The notes under the pieces were generated by a model, which saw nothing but the letters and a program-made list of their open reading frames with translations, made no database searches and was not told where the DNA came from. From Fibrobacter sp. UWR2 (GTDB lineage Bacteria > Fibrobacterota > Fibrobacteria > Fibrobacterales > Fibrobacteraceae), in assembly GCF_002210285.1 (NCBI RefSeq), contig NZ_MWQE01000001.1, positions 434,001 through 498,000 of the forward strand: a stretch of DNA of 64,000 nt, given 5' to 3'. Made by a program: the position numbers and the translations under genes. Numbering within the stretch: position 1 is the first letter of the stretch; every line of letters begins with the position of its first letter. Below are positions 33,351 to 42,226 of this stretch, in pieces.

Positions 33351-33782
33351 CTAGTACTCAAGTTCGTAGAGGTAGACGGTGGCCGTATTTTCGCGGGTAT
33401 CCCAGATTACAATCTGTGAACCGTCCTTGTAGAAATACACTTCCCAGTCGTTTTCGATGAAGTGGTAATAGCTCCCGTAGTCGTCGTATCCTAGGGAATA
33501 CTGCCTTTCTGTGTAGTAGTAATTGTACCCGCCGTCTAGGTTGAGCGTGGCGAGGCCATCGGAATCAATCCGGAGCGAGGCCGTGTAGGCGGGGCTTATC
33601 GACTCCTCGTAGCTGCAGTCGTACAGCCCGAACGAATCGTAGCGACAGTCCTTTACGTAGTAGTAGCGGTACGAACGCGAAAACAGGGCGCCATCGGCTT
33701 CCGGCGAACTCGTGGTCCAGCCGTCACCGCATGCAGCCAGGAACAGAATGGTTCCGAACAGTATGGCCTTTATGAATTTCAT
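33351..33782 (-). CDS. Small Tyr-rich lipoprotein
   Basis: The 143-residue protein has a lipoprotein signal (FLAAC, Cys 18) and a mature part unusually rich in Tyr and Asp (SRSYRYYYVKDC, GGYNYYYTERQYSLGYDDYGSYY). It has one Cys pair and probably folds as a small beta sandwich. No known family is recognised. It lies 58 bp downstream of another small lipoprotein gene, with a terminator between, so it is likely transcribed by itself. Confidence 0.75.
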   Translation of the reverse strand: MKFIKAILFGTILFLAACGDGWTTSSPEADGALFSRSYRYYYVKDCRYDSFGLYDCSYEESISPAYTASLRIDSDGLATLNLDGGYNYYYTERQYSLGYDDYGSYYHFIENDWEVYFYKDGSQIVIWDTRENTATVYLYELEY

Positions 33783-33800
33783 GCTTTACCTAAAAAAATA

Positions 33801-33818
33801 CCCCGACCGAGGCCGGGG
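33801..33818 (-). terminator. Terminator of the Glu-rich lipoprotein gene
   Basis: CCCCG and CGGGG arms are flanked on the left by an A-run, so on the minus strand the hairpin is followed by TATTTTTTT. Confidence 0.8.
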
Positions 33819-33840
33819 AAAAAACTAGACGGTGCGAAGA

Positions 33841-34446
33841 TTAGTCGGATTCGTAGTCACCGTTGAAAATCTTCTCTTCGGCTTCCTCGGTGTTCTCGTC
33901 ATGGAACTCTTCGGGAGCCTGGAGGTCGCGCGTACTGCCGTACTTGCGCTTTTCTTCGTCGGTCAGCTTGTTGGTGAACACTTCGACCTGCTGTTCCTGC
34001 TCGGCTTCCTGTTCTTCTTCCTGGAGGATCTTCTGGCCTTCTTCCAGGCGCTGCTGGATGTGCTTCTTTTCCATTTCTTCGAGGTTCGTGCCGACCTTGG
34101 CCTGTTCCTCGGACATCACGTAGCGTTCGTTGGCTTCGTCCATGGCGGCCTTGATGCCGACGAGACGGCCACGGCCATCGACCTGGAGGCCGGCCTTACG
34201 CAGCGTGGAAAGCGGCAGGCGACGTGCGGCAATCTGGTACTCCTGCTTGAATTCGTAGCCGTCGGGGCTAATCTGGTTTGCTTCGTCGGGAGTTACGTAA
34301 TCAAGGGCTTCCTGCCAGCGGGAACCCTGCACACAGGATGTAAAGCCGACAAGTGCGTTGTCCAGGGCCTCAGGATCGTCCGAAGTACCGGCACAACCGA
34401 TAAGTGCGAATGCGGAGAATGCTAAACCCATCAAAATCTTTTTCAT
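33841..34446 (-). CDS. Glu/Gln-rich helical lipoprotein
   Basis: This 201-residue lipoprotein (LIGC lipobox, Cys 18) has a small folded region (about 25-105, WQEALDYVTPDEANQ) resembling lipoproteins that monitor the envelope, and a long charged helix (about 110-160, EEMEKKHIQQRLEEGQKILQEEE). The last 40 residues are acidic. AAGGAGGT precedes the ATG and a TATATTAG element lies further upstream. No family is recognised with certainty. Confidence 0.75.
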   Translation of the reverse strand: MKKILMGLAFSAFALIGCAGTSDDPEALDNALVGFTSCVQGSRWQEALDYVTPDEANQISPDGYEFKQEYQIAARRLPLSTLRKAGLQVDGRGRLVGIKAAMDEANERYVMSEEQAKVGTNLEEMEKKHIQQRLEEGQKILQEEEQEAEQEQQVEVFTNKLTDEEKRKYGSTRDLQAPEEFHDENTEEAEEKIFNGDYESD

Positions 34447-34600
34447 AGGGAGAAACCTCCTTAAAAAATTATCCCATTCCTAATATATAACAATTTTTTC
34501 AGAAATTATCTAAAAAAACGACTATTTTTATCGTAACTCTGTGCCATTATTGCAATTATGGCGTTTTTCCTATGGTACTTTTTCTATTTTCTCGCTCATT

Positions 34601-35773
34601 ATGAGCGAAAACGCAGATATTTACCGCATTGGCACTCCGGATGGTCGTGAAATTATCCTTATTGGGACAGCCCACATATCGAAGGCGTCCAAGGAACTAG
34701 TGCGTGAAACCATCGAGGCGGAGAACCCCGATACGGTCTGTGTCGAACTTGACGAAGGACGTGCGAAATCCATCCAAGATCCGGACCGCTGGAAAAAGAC
34801 CGACCTGAAGGAGGTCATCAAGAAGAAGCAGCTCGCAACACTGATTGCGAACCTCGTGCTTGGGTCGTACCAGAAGAGGATGGGTGAGCAGACCGGCGTG
34901 AAACCGGGTTCCGAACTCAAGGAGGCAGTCGATGTCTCTGGCGAGAAGAACATCCCGGTGGTACTGGCGGACCGCGATATCAAGATAACCCTCAAGCGCA
35001 CGTGGGCGTGTACACCGTGGTACCGCAAGTTCAGCCTGCTGGGCGGGCTGTTCGCGAGCATTTTCGACAAGACGAAGATTAGCGAGGAGGAACTCGCGAA
35101 AATCAAGGAGCAGGACGCCCTCAGCTCCATGATGCAGGAATTCGGGAAGAGCTTCCCCGAGGTGAAGCAGGTGCTTATCGACGAACGAGACCAGTTCCTC
35201 GCAAGCAAGATCAGGAACGCTCCGGGCAAGAAGGTCGTGGCGGTCGTCGGTGCAGGCCACGTGAAGGGCATCGCCTCCGTCATTAGCGAGAACAAGGAAC
35301 TCCCGAGCGAGGAATCTATCTCGGTTATCCCGAAGGGCGCTCCCATCTGGAAGATTATCGGGTGGGCCATCCCGCTCGCGATTGTCGCAAGCATTATTTT
35401 CGTGGGGTACAAGGCGGGCGTCGAGAAGGCGGGCGAACTGAGCCTGCAGTGGGCGATGCTTACGGGCGGCGGCGCCATGCTCGGTACGATTATTGCGGGC
35501 GGGCATCCGGTCACGATTCTTGTGGCTCTGCTGGTCGCTCCGTTTACGGGACTTACTCCGCTTATCGGGGTCGGGTTCTTTACGGCGCTAACGCAGGTGT
35601 ACATGCGCCCGCCGCGAGTGTCCGAGATGGAAACGCTTTCCGACGACATCTGGCAGGTGAAGCGCTGGTGGAAGAACCGCGTGACCCGCGTAATCCTTTG
35701 CTTCCTGTGCCCTGGAATTCCGGCGATTATCGGGAAGATTCTTGCGATATTCCAGATATACCAGGCGTTCTAG
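34601..35773 (+). CDS. TraB/PrgY-family membrane protein
   Basis: The start is the ATG of MSENADIYRI; an upstream in-frame ATG gives an unlikely leader. The N-terminal half (about 1-235) is a TraB/PrgY/GumN domain: LIGTAHISKAS (residues 21-31), VCVELDEGR and VVAVVGAGHVKGI, with the conserved His and Glu residues of the Tiki-like metalloprotease fold. The C-terminal half has about four membrane helices (about 260-280, 293-325, 330-345, 365-388). Members include PrgY, which blocks a peptide pheromone. The substrate here is unknown. Length (390) fits the family. Confidence 0.9.
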   Translation: MSENADIYRIGTPDGREIILIGTAHISKASKELVRETIEAENPDTVCVELDEGRAKSIQDPDRWKKTDLKEVIKKKQLATLIANLVLGSYQKRMGEQTGVKPGSELKEAVDVSGEKNIPVVLADRDIKITLKRTWACTPWYRKFSLLGGLFASIFDKTKISEEELAKIKEQDALSSMMQEFGKSFPEVKQVLIDERDQFLASKIRNAPGKKVVAVVGAGHVKGIASVISENKELPSEESISVIPKGAPIWKIIGWAIPLAIVASIIFVGYKAGVEKAGELSLQWAMLTGGGAMLGTIIAGGHPVTILVALLVAPFTGLTPLIGVGFFTALTQVYMRPPRVSEMETLSDDIWQVKRWWKNRVTRVILCFLCPGIPAIIGKILAIFQIYQAF

Positions 35774-35813
35774 AGCAAGTTCGTGTAGTCTAGACAAAAC
35801 GGCAAAACTTTAC

Positions 35814-35821
35814 TACATTAT
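35814..35821 (+). promoter_or_regulatory. -7-like element of tRNA-Ser (TACATTAT)
   Basis: It ends exactly 9 nt before the tRNA. TAGACA lies 17 nt upstream of it (35791-35796) as a candidate -35/-33 box. Confidence 0.6.
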
Positions 35822-35830
35822 GCGAACCTT

Positions 35831-35915
35831 GGAGAGATGCCAGAGTGGTCGATTGGGCCGGTCTCGAAATCCGGAGACTGTCACAGGTCCGAGGGTTCGA
35901 ATCCCTCTCTCTCCT
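35831..35915 (+). tRNA. tRNA-Ser (anticodon CGA)
   Basis: The cloverleaf is clear: acceptor GGAGAGA / TCTCTCC, anticodon loop CTCGAAA, a long variable arm typical of class II tRNAs and T arm GAGGG-TTCGAAT-CCCTC. CCA is not encoded. Two details stand out: a T-T mismatch closing the anticodon stem (positions 31-39) and T at the discriminator position, where bacterial tRNA-Ser normally has G. Confidence 0.93.
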
Positions 35916-35923
35916 TGAAACGA

Positions 35924-35949
35924 AAACGAGGCTGCAAAGCCTCGTTTTT
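35924..35949 (+). terminator. Terminator of tRNA-Ser
   Basis: A 9-bp stem AAACGAGGC / GCCTCGTTT with a TGCAAA loop runs into TTTTTG. Confidence 0.85.
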
Positions 35950-36024
35950 GTTTCAATAGGCTAGTAGAACGAACCCTCGAAGAGGGCGTGTATATCCACC
36001 CTTGTTTTCGTAGGTGCTTATTTC

Positions 36025-36032
36025 TACATTTG
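36025..36032 (+). promoter_or_regulatory. Promoter of the DEAD-box helicase (TACATTTG)
   Basis: A full TAnnTTTG match with TTGTTT 17 nt upstream (36002-36007). It lies 126 nt before the helicase ATG, so a long leader of about 120 nt is predicted, unlike the leaderless genes in this window. Confidence 0.6.
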
Positions 36033-36158
36033 GCGCCAAATCCAATCAAGCGGATCCAGACAGACTTCAGGTTTATGAGTGCGAGTGCGCTCCGGGGCTT
36101 TTCTTACGATAGTGCGGCATGGGCCGCAGATGAAGTTTACGGGTCCTGAAGGTGAACT

Positions 36159-38582
36159 ATGTCGAAAGATACCGAAGAACGTATCCCTGAAGAGGGTATT
36201 GACCCGAAATCCAAAATTGCTCGCGAAGCGGGCGCGTTCCTAGATGCCATTGCCAGCGGTGCCGACGAAGACGAGGCTGACGAAGCCGCGTTTTTCGCGC
36301 TAAATCCGAATGGCGTTGTTGTTGACGAAGAAGGTGACGTGCTCAGGAAGGGCCCGAAATCCGCCATCGAGGTCGGCACGAAGGTCGAATTTGAAGAAGG
36401 CGAAGTCGAACAGGAAGATGTTGAAGAGGATCCCGCCGAAGAAAACGACAAGGAATACGCCGAGTCGAAGAAGGACTGTGCAGAAAGTGCCGAAGCGGAG
36501 GTGCCTGCAGAGGTGCAGTCCGAAGAACCTGTAGAAGCGGGTGCCGATGTCACTGCCGACGACGCTTCGGCGAACTCGGCGGCCTTGGATTCCGAAGAAG
36601 GTGCCGATGAACCGCTCGTCACGTTCGACGACCTGGGACTTATTCCCGAGGTGCTCGAGGCGGTGAAGAAGGCGGGCTACGAGACTCCGTCCCCGATTCA
36701 GGCGAAGGCGATTCCGGCCCTGCTACAGGGGGCGAACCTGCTCGGTACGGCGCAGACAGGTACGGGAAAGACGGCCGCGTTCTCGCTGCCGCTCCTTTCC
36801 AGGCTGCAGTTCAACGGGCATGAGACATCAATGCTCGTGCTGACGCCGACTCGCGAACTTGCCATTCAGGTGGCCGAAGCGATCCAGCAGTATGCGGTCA
36901 AGATGCCGAAGGTCCACGTGGTTCCGGTTTACGGCGGGCAGGACATCGCCATCCAGATGCGTGCGCTCAAGCGCCAGGCGAACATCATCGTCGCTACTCC
37001 GGGCCGCCTTATCGACCATATCAAGCGCGGTTCCATCGTGCTCTCCGGCGTGAAGGCCATCGTGCTTGACGAAGCCGATGAAATGCTCGACATGGGATTC
37101 ATGGAAGACGTGGAAACCATCCTGAAGGAAATTCCGGCGGATGCCCAGCGCGCCCTTTTCAGTGCGACCATGCCGGCCGACGTGAAGAAGATTATTGACC
37201 AGCACCTCGGTGAATACGAGGAAGCCCGTATCGAGGGCAAGACGACGACGGTAGAAAATATCCGTCAGCGTTTCTTGCTGGTTAAAAGCGAGTACAAGAT
37301 CGAGGCCTTGGCTCGCGTGCTCGAAGGAGAAGATTTTGACGGCGTGCTGATATTCGTGCGTACCAAGCAGAATACCACCGAAGTTGCCGAGAAGCTCGAA
37401 AGCCGCGGGTTCAATGTGGCCCCGCTCAACGGCGACCTTGCGCAGTCCATGCGCGAACGCACCATCAATCGTCTCAAGATGGGCAAACTCGATATCGTCG
37501 TCGCGACGGATGTTGCCGCCCGCGGTATCGACGTGGACCGCATCTCGCTGGTGGTGAACTACGACATTCCCTACGATACGGAATCGTACGTACACCGTAT
37601 TGGCCGTACGGGCCGTGCCGGCAGGAGCGGAAACGCTATCTTGTTCATTACCCCGCGTGAACGCCGCCTGCTGAAGACCATCGAGAAGGCTACTCGCCAG
37701 CCTATCGAAGCAATGGCGATGCCGACTTCCGAACAAATTAGCGAAAAGCGCGTTACGGCTTTCAAGAACAAGGTCAAGAGCGTCGTGAGCTACGGCGAAC
37801 TCGACAAGTTCAAGGCCCTTGTCCGTGCGATGGTCGAAGAAGGCTGCAACATGGAAAACGGCGTGGTGCTTGAAGACGGCTCCGTGCGCGAAATGACTGC
37901 CGAAGACGTCGCTGCGGCAGTCATCAAGATGTACCAGAAAAAGCAGCCGCTGTTCCCGGAACTTGCCCCGCTCGATACGCCGAAGGAAAGGCGCGAGAAG
38001 AAGTTGGGCGGCAGGGATTTCCTCGGTCGTGACGAAAAGTCCGGAGGCGAATTCACCGGTGAAGAAAGGAGCCGCTTGCGCAAGGAACGCAAGGAAGGCA
38101 GCAACGGTGTGGAAGAAGGGTTCCTGCGCTACTACATGGGCGTAGGCCGAATGGACCGCGTGACCCCGAAGGATATCGTGGGCGCCATCGCCGGCGAAGG
38201 CAACATCAGCAGCAGCAACATCGGGCGCATCAAACTCTTCGACAGGTTCAGTACCGTCGAATTGCCCGAGACGCTCCCGCAGGAAGTTCTTGACATTCTC
38301 TCCGGGATGACAATCCGCGGGAACGATTCCAAGTTCCGTCTGATGACTGACGAACCGCCCGCAGGCCCGCGCGAAAGCAGGGAAGGCCGCCGCGGGTTCC
38401 ATCGCGATCGCAAGTTTGAAGGCGGCAAGCCTTTCGAGAACCGCAAGGCGCGTCGCGAAAAGATGTTCGGCGACCGCAAGTTCCACAAGGACCGCGAAGA
38501 CCGTCCGTTCCGCAAGGACCACGATGAGCGCAGTTTCGGCGACAAGCCCTTCCGCAAGACAAGGCGATTCGGCAGAGTGTAA
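36159..38582 (+). CDS. deaD: DEAD-box RNA helicase, DeaD/CsdA type
   Basis: The 807-residue helicase acts on structured RNA, typically in ribosome assembly and cold adaptation. An acidic disordered N-terminus (1-150) precedes the core (about 150-510): Q motif VTFDDLGL...SPIQ, AQTGTGKT, PTRELA, VLDEADEMLD, SATMP, and HRIGRTGRAGR. A DbpA-like RNA-binding domain follows (about 655-735, RYYMGVGRMDRVTPKDIVGAI), then an Arg/Lys/Phe-rich tail. AAGG precedes the ATG. The long leader fits cold-shock-type control, but no CSP-like box was identified. The acidic N-terminus is unusual. Confidence 0.95.
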   Translation: MSKDTEERIPEEGIDPKSKIAREAGAFLDAIASGADEDEADEAAFFALNPNGVVVDEEGDVLRKGPKSAIEVGTKVEFEEGEVEQEDVEEDPAEENDKEYAESKKDCAESAEAEVPAEVQSEEPVEAGADVTADDASANSAALDSEEGADEPLVTFDDLGLIPEVLEAVKKAGYETPSPIQAKAIPALLQGANLLGTAQTGTGKTAAFSLPLLSRLQFNGHETSMLVLTPTRELAIQVAEAIQQYAVKMPKVHVVPVYGGQDIAIQMRALKRQANIIVATPGRLIDHIKRGSIVLSGVKAIVLDEADEMLDMGFMEDVETILKEIPADAQRALFSATMPADVKKIIDQHLGEYEEARIEGKTTTVENIRQRFLLVKSEYKIEALARVLEGEDFDGVLIFVRTKQNTTEVAEKLESRGFNVAPLNGDLAQSMRERTINRLKMGKLDIVVATDVAARGIDVDRISLVVNYDIPYDTESYVHRIGRTGRAGRSGNAILFITPRERRLLKTIEKATRQPIEAMAMPTSEQISEKRVTAFKNKVKSVVSYGELDKFKALVRAMVEEGCNMENGVVLEDGSVREMTAEDVAAAVIKMYQKKQPLFPELAPLDTPKERREKKLGGRDFLGRDEKSGGEFTGEERSRLRKERKEGSNGVEEGFLRYYMGVGRMDRVTPKDIVGAIAGEGNISSSNIGRIKLFDRFSTVELPETLPQEVLDILSGMTIRGNDSKFRLMTDEPPAGPRESREGRRGFHRDRKFEGGKPFENRKARREKMFGDRKFHKDREDRPFRKDHDERSFGDKPFRKTRRFGRV

Positions 38583-38696
38583 TCCTTTTTCGGGACAAAT
38601 CCCCCCAATACCCTAAAACAGCTTGTTTCGGATCGCGGAACGGAGCCGAAGGGGCGTACGCAAGCAAATTGCGACACCTTCCTTGAAATAGAGGTT

Positions 38697-38713
38697 TATT
38701 GTATATTACAATA
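38697..38713. promoter_or_regulatory. 17-bp operator-like palindrome over a -7 element
   Basis: TATTGTA-TAT-TACAATA is a perfect inverted repeat. It contains TATATTAC, a candidate -7 element, so a dimeric repressor bound here would block transcription of the carbohydrate-binding lipoprotein gene 17 nt downstream. Confidence 0.5.
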
Positions 38714-38729
38714 AAAAAGGTGGGATGTT

Positions 38730-40652
38730 ATGAAATTTCCTTATTTGATTCCGTTCGGGATTGCGTCTGCAATGCTAATCGCCTGCGGCGACGATTCCGG
38801 CGTTACCGTACCCGAAGGCGTTCCTGGCGAAGGCTCCGTTGATAGTTCCAGCAGCATCATGCCAGGCGATATTACGTCGTCGACTAACCTGGATCCGTTT
38901 GACACGTCGCTTGTCAAAACGCCACCTGATCTTATTGAATCATCCAGTTCCAACGTCTTACCCGTAAGCAGCGCGAACATCACTCCCGGTGGCAACGGAG
39001 AAAGTGCCGACACCGAAGAAGATGACGTGGTTGCACTCGATGGTTCCGAGACGACCATCATATTCAACGCCACCGACGCAACTGTTACCAATGACAACGG
39101 ATGTCTCGAGAAGGCGGCAAATGCAATTACGGTCAAGTGCTCCGGCAACTACTACCTGCAGGGTGAGGCAAGTAATTACCAGGTTATCGTAAGTACCGCT
39201 ACGACCGACACCGGCAAGGTAGACCTCTTCTTGAACGGTGTCTCGCTCAAGAGCAGCGACGCTCCCATCTACGTGCAGAACGCCGAGAAGGCGGAACTCC
39301 ACCTGGTAAAGGGCACCACGAACTCGCTCGAAGACGGTTCGACCCGCACACAGGTACATACCTATAACGGCAAGGCCGATACCGCGAAGGCGGTCATCTA
39401 CGCAAAAGACGACCTGAGCATCAAGGGTAGCGGCAGTCTCACCGTGAAGGCAAACTACAACAACGGCATCCACACGAGCAACGACCTCAAGATCAAGAAG
39501 AGCACCGGTACGCTGAATGTTACCGCGCAGAACTGCGGCATCAAGGGCAAGGCCTCGCTCACCATCAACGGCGGAAACATCACCGTCAACGCCAGCGGAG
39601 ACGGCATCAAGAGCGACGAGGACGACGTCACTAAGCTTGCCGAAGGCAAGGGCCTTGTGAAGATTGCGGGCGGCACCATTACCATCACGTCGGCATTCGA
39701 TGGCATCAGTGCAAGCAACACTGTGCAGGTGACCAAGGGTGAAACTACCGACGAGCCGACCATCAAGATTACGGCGGGTGGTGGCCAGACCTGCCTCGGC
39801 AACAGCACCGGTGGCCAAGGCGGCCGCGGCGGCATGGGCGGTGGATTCCCCGGAGGCGGATTCGGCGGAGGCAACTCCTGCTCTCCCGACTCCAGCATGA
39901 AGGGCATCAAGGCCGACTCGAATATCGTCATCGAAGCAGGCAAGATTGACATCGACAGCCACGACGACGGCATCCACAGCGATGGCAACCTTACCGTGAA
40001 CGGCGGCTTCGCGAGCGTGAAGACAGATGATGATGGCTTGCTCTCCGAAAAGGCATTGACCATCAAGGGCGGCACCGTGGAAGTCACGATGGCTTACGAA
40101 GGCATGGAAGGTGCCGAGATGAATTTCGAAGGCGGCGTCACGAGCGTCGTGACCACCAACGACGGCTGGAACGCGGCCGGCGGAACGAGCACCTCTACCG
40201 GCGGCAACCAGGGCGGCTGGGGCGGAGGATTCGGCAGCAGCGACGGGAGCAAGGCCAAGGTGACCGGCGGTTTCCATTACATCTACGTGGGCACGGGCGA
40301 CACCGACGGACTCGACAGCAACGGCGACATCGACATATCCGGAGGAGTCGTCGTCATCGAATGCCGCATGAACGGCGGCATGGGAGGCATGGTCGACTCC
40401 GACGGTTCCACGAGCATCACGGGCGGCAAGCTTCTTGGCTTCGGCACGAACAATTCCGAAGAAGGCACGCAGTACAGCGTGAACTTTACCGCCGACAACT
40501 ACTACGGCACATCGGATATCGCGTTCAAGCCGAGCTTCAGCGGAAGCAAGATGGTATCGAACGTGGGTCAGCCCCGCGTGGTGAACAGCGTCGACGGCAT
40601 GCAGAAGCAGTGTTTTGGAAGCAGTACCACGAACTGCGTGTACTATAAGTAA
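38730..40652 (+). CDS. DUF4353 (Cthe_2159-like) carbohydrate-binding lipoprotein
   Basis: The 640-residue lipoprotein (LIAC lipobox) has a Ser/Pro/Asn linker (about 30-95). A long right-handed repeat domain (about 105-600) follows, with rungs such as DLSIKGSGSLTV, GIHTSNDLKIKKSTGTLNV, CGIKGKASLTINGGNITVNASGDGIKS and GKIDIDSHDDGIHSDGNLTVNGG. This matches the DUF4353 family; the Clostridium thermocellum member Cthe_2159 binds cellulose and pectin. A Gly-rich loop (about 365-385) interrupts the rungs, and Asp-Asp-Gly-Ile motifs may bind calcium. GGTGGG precedes the ATG. It probably helps the cell bind plant fibre. Confidence 0.88.
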   Translation: MKFPYLIPFGIASAMLIACGDDSGVTVPEGVPGEGSVDSSSSIMPGDITSSTNLDPFDTSLVKTPPDLIESSSSNVLPVSSANITPGGNGESADTEEDDVVALDGSETTIIFNATDATVTNDNGCLEKAANAITVKCSGNYYLQGEASNYQVIVSTATTDTGKVDLFLNGVSLKSSDAPIYVQNAEKAELHLVKGTTNSLEDGSTRTQVHTYNGKADTAKAVIYAKDDLSIKGSGSLTVKANYNNGIHTSNDLKIKKSTGTLNVTAQNCGIKGKASLTINGGNITVNASGDGIKSDEDDVTKLAEGKGLVKIAGGTITITSAFDGISASNTVQVTKGETTDEPTIKITAGGGQTCLGNSTGGQGGRGGMGGGFPGGGFGGGNSCSPDSSMKGIKADSNIVIEAGKIDIDSHDDGIHSDGNLTVNGGFASVKTDDDGLLSEKALTIKGGTVEVTMAYEGMEGAEMNFEGGVTSVVTTNDGWNAAGGTSTSTGGNQGGWGGGFGSSDGSKAKVTGGFHYIYVGTGDTDGLDSNGDIDISGGVVVIECRMNGGMGGMVDSDGSTSITGGKLLGFGTNNSEEGTQYSVNFTADNYYGTSDIAFKPSFSGSKMVSNVGQPRVVNSVDGMQKQCFGSSTTNCVYYK

Positions 40653-40683
40653 GGCGAGTTTTGGCGACAGACCTTTTACGAGA

Positions 40684-40708
40684 AACGCTGCCATAGGGCG
40701 GCGTTTTT
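40684..40708 (+). terminator. Terminator of the carbohydrate-binding lipoprotein gene
   Basis: AACGCTGCC-ATAG-GGCGGCGTT is followed by TTTTTC; it starts 32 bp after the stop. Confidence 0.85.
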
Positions 40709-40772
40709 TCATGCGCCGGAAAAACGCAACATCTGTTTTTATTAAATTGAGCCGCAGAATTTGATAATCAAC

Positions 40773-42044
40773 ATGAAGCAACTTGTAAAGAAGACCGTTC
40801 TCGATAACGGCATTACCATTCTAACCGACTACATGCCGCACGCATATTCCGTCGCGATGGGGGTGTGGATCCCGCGCGGGTCCCGCCACGAGGCGAAGGA
40901 CGAATACGGACTGAGCCATTTCTATGAGCACCTTGTTTTCAAGGGAACCGAGAACCGCACGGCTCTCGAGATAGCTCGCTCCATCGAGGACAAGGGCGGG
41001 AACCTGGAAGCCTACACCACGAGGCAGGAAACCGGGTTCTACGCGCAGATTGAACGTAGCCACCTTCCGCTCGCCGTCGACGTGATTGCCGACATGCTCA
41101 TGCACCCTCGCATGGACAAGAAGGAGATGGAAAAGGAACGCCGCGTTATCATCGAGGAAATTCACAGCTACGACGATATTCCCGAAGAAATCGTGGGCGA
41201 CGTGTTCAACGCCATCCACTTCAAGGGTTGCGGCATTGCGCATTCCATCACCGGCAATATCAAGCAGGTGAAATCGCTTACGCACAAGCAGATGCTCAAG
41301 TACAGGGAGCAGGTCACGAGCGAAATCCCGCTTCTCATCTGTGCCTCGGGGAAGGTGGACCACGAGGAACTCGTGCAACTTTGTGCGGAAAAGTTCGCGC
41401 AGAAAAAATGCTCCGGCGTGTTGCCCGCAGACACCTACAGGGCACACAACAGCGTGAAGGTCGTGCAGAAGCAGGACATCGCGCAGTCGAACCTCTTCTG
41501 GGGTCTGAGTTTTGACCGCAACCTGATGGACGAGCGCGGGCGCTGCGCCCTCTCGCTCTTCAACGTCGCGATGGGAGCCGGCATGGCAAGCCGCCTCTTC
41601 CAGAAGATTCGTGAAGACAAGGGACTTGCTTACTCCGTGTATTCCACTGCGGACATCTACCGCGACTGCACCGACTGGGGTGTATCGCTTGCGACCGAGC
41701 CGCACCAGCTGAATACTGCCCTCGAGCTTTCGTTGAACGAGACCCGCAACTTCCTGAAGCGCGGGTTCAACAAGGGCGAATTCGAACGCACCAAGACGAA
41801 CATTCTGGGCGGGATGTACCTCGGTGCCGATAGCCCCGAGAAGCGCGTGGTCCGCATGGCGGAACAGATGCTGCACCTCGGGGAATTCCACACGATGGAA
41901 CACTCTGAAAAGATTATCCGCACCATGACCGAAGACGAAGTCGTCGCGACTACGAATAAACTATTCAATGCAGCGAAATTCTCGGCCGCAGTCATCGAAC
42001 CCGCCGGCCGCAAGAAGACCGAACTGCCGGTTGACTTCTTCTAA
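40773..42044 (+). CDS. M16 zinc peptidase (processing-peptidase type)
   Basis: The 423-residue protein has the inverted zinc motif HFYEH (SHFYEHLVFKGTENR, near residue 47), a downstream Glu in the ERRVIIEEI segment and the paired C-terminal M16 domain (about 165-360). It matches single-chain bacterial relatives of mitochondrial processing peptidase (the MPP/PqqL group). No signal peptide is present, so it is probably cytoplasmic. The start is the ATG of MKQLVKKTVL; the codons before it lack a ribosome site. A second, secreted M16 protein is encoded at 49015. Confidence 0.93.
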   Translation: MKQLVKKTVLDNGITILTDYMPHAYSVAMGVWIPRGSRHEAKDEYGLSHFYEHLVFKGTENRTALEIARSIEDKGGNLEAYTTRQETGFYAQIERSHLPLAVDVIADMLMHPRMDKKEMEKERRVIIEEIHSYDDIPEEIVGDVFNAIHFKGCGIAHSITGNIKQVKSLTHKQMLKYREQVTSEIPLLICASGKVDHEELVQLCAEKFAQKKCSGVLPADTYRAHNSVKVVQKQDIAQSNLFWGLSFDRNLMDERGRCALSLFNVAMGAGMASRLFQKIREDKGLAYSVYSTADIYRDCTDWGVSLATEPHQLNTALELSLNETRNFLKRGFNKGEFERTKTNILGGMYLGADSPEKRVVRMAEQMLHLGEFHTMEHSEKIIRTMTEDEVVATTNKLFNAAKFSAAVIEPAGRKKTELPVDFF

Positions 42045-42053
42045 AAAACGCCC

Positions 42054-42118
42054 CACTCGCAAGGAGCCGTGAGCAGCAAGCGACTAGTATTAACTAGTCG
42101 TGGCTGCGAGAGCGAGTG
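42054..42118. repeat. 65-bp imperfect palindrome after the M16 gene
   Basis: Arms CACTCGC/GCGAGTG (outer), GCAGC/GCTGC (middle) and CGACTAGT/ACTAGTCG (inner, 8 bp perfect with an ATTA loop) form a long hairpin. It may be a terminator-like structure or a REP/MITE-like repeat; there is no T-tract. Confidence 0.6.
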
Positions 42119-42168
42119 AGAAACCGGAAGTTCAGCACCATAGACGCCGAACGAGCGATATATAAAAA

Positions 42169-42196
42169 GTCCCCCGCCGTTTTACCGGCAGGGGAC
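42169..42196 (-). terminator. Terminator of infC-rpmI-rplT
   Basis: GTCCCC(T)GCCGG / CGGCGGGGGAC stem with a TAAAA loop, followed on the minus strand by TTTTTATA. Confidence 0.9.
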
Positions 42197-42226
42197 AATT
42201 TCTCGCGTTTTCGCTAAGTCAGCTAA

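Noticed and set aside
36828-38522. A 564-codon minus-strand open frame
   Set aside because: It lies antisense to the DEAD-box helicase core and shows no domain pattern.
38583-38696. A small gene or RNA between the helicase and the DUF4353 gene
   Set aside because: No ribosome site with an open frame and no convincing structure were found; the region is left as intergenic.
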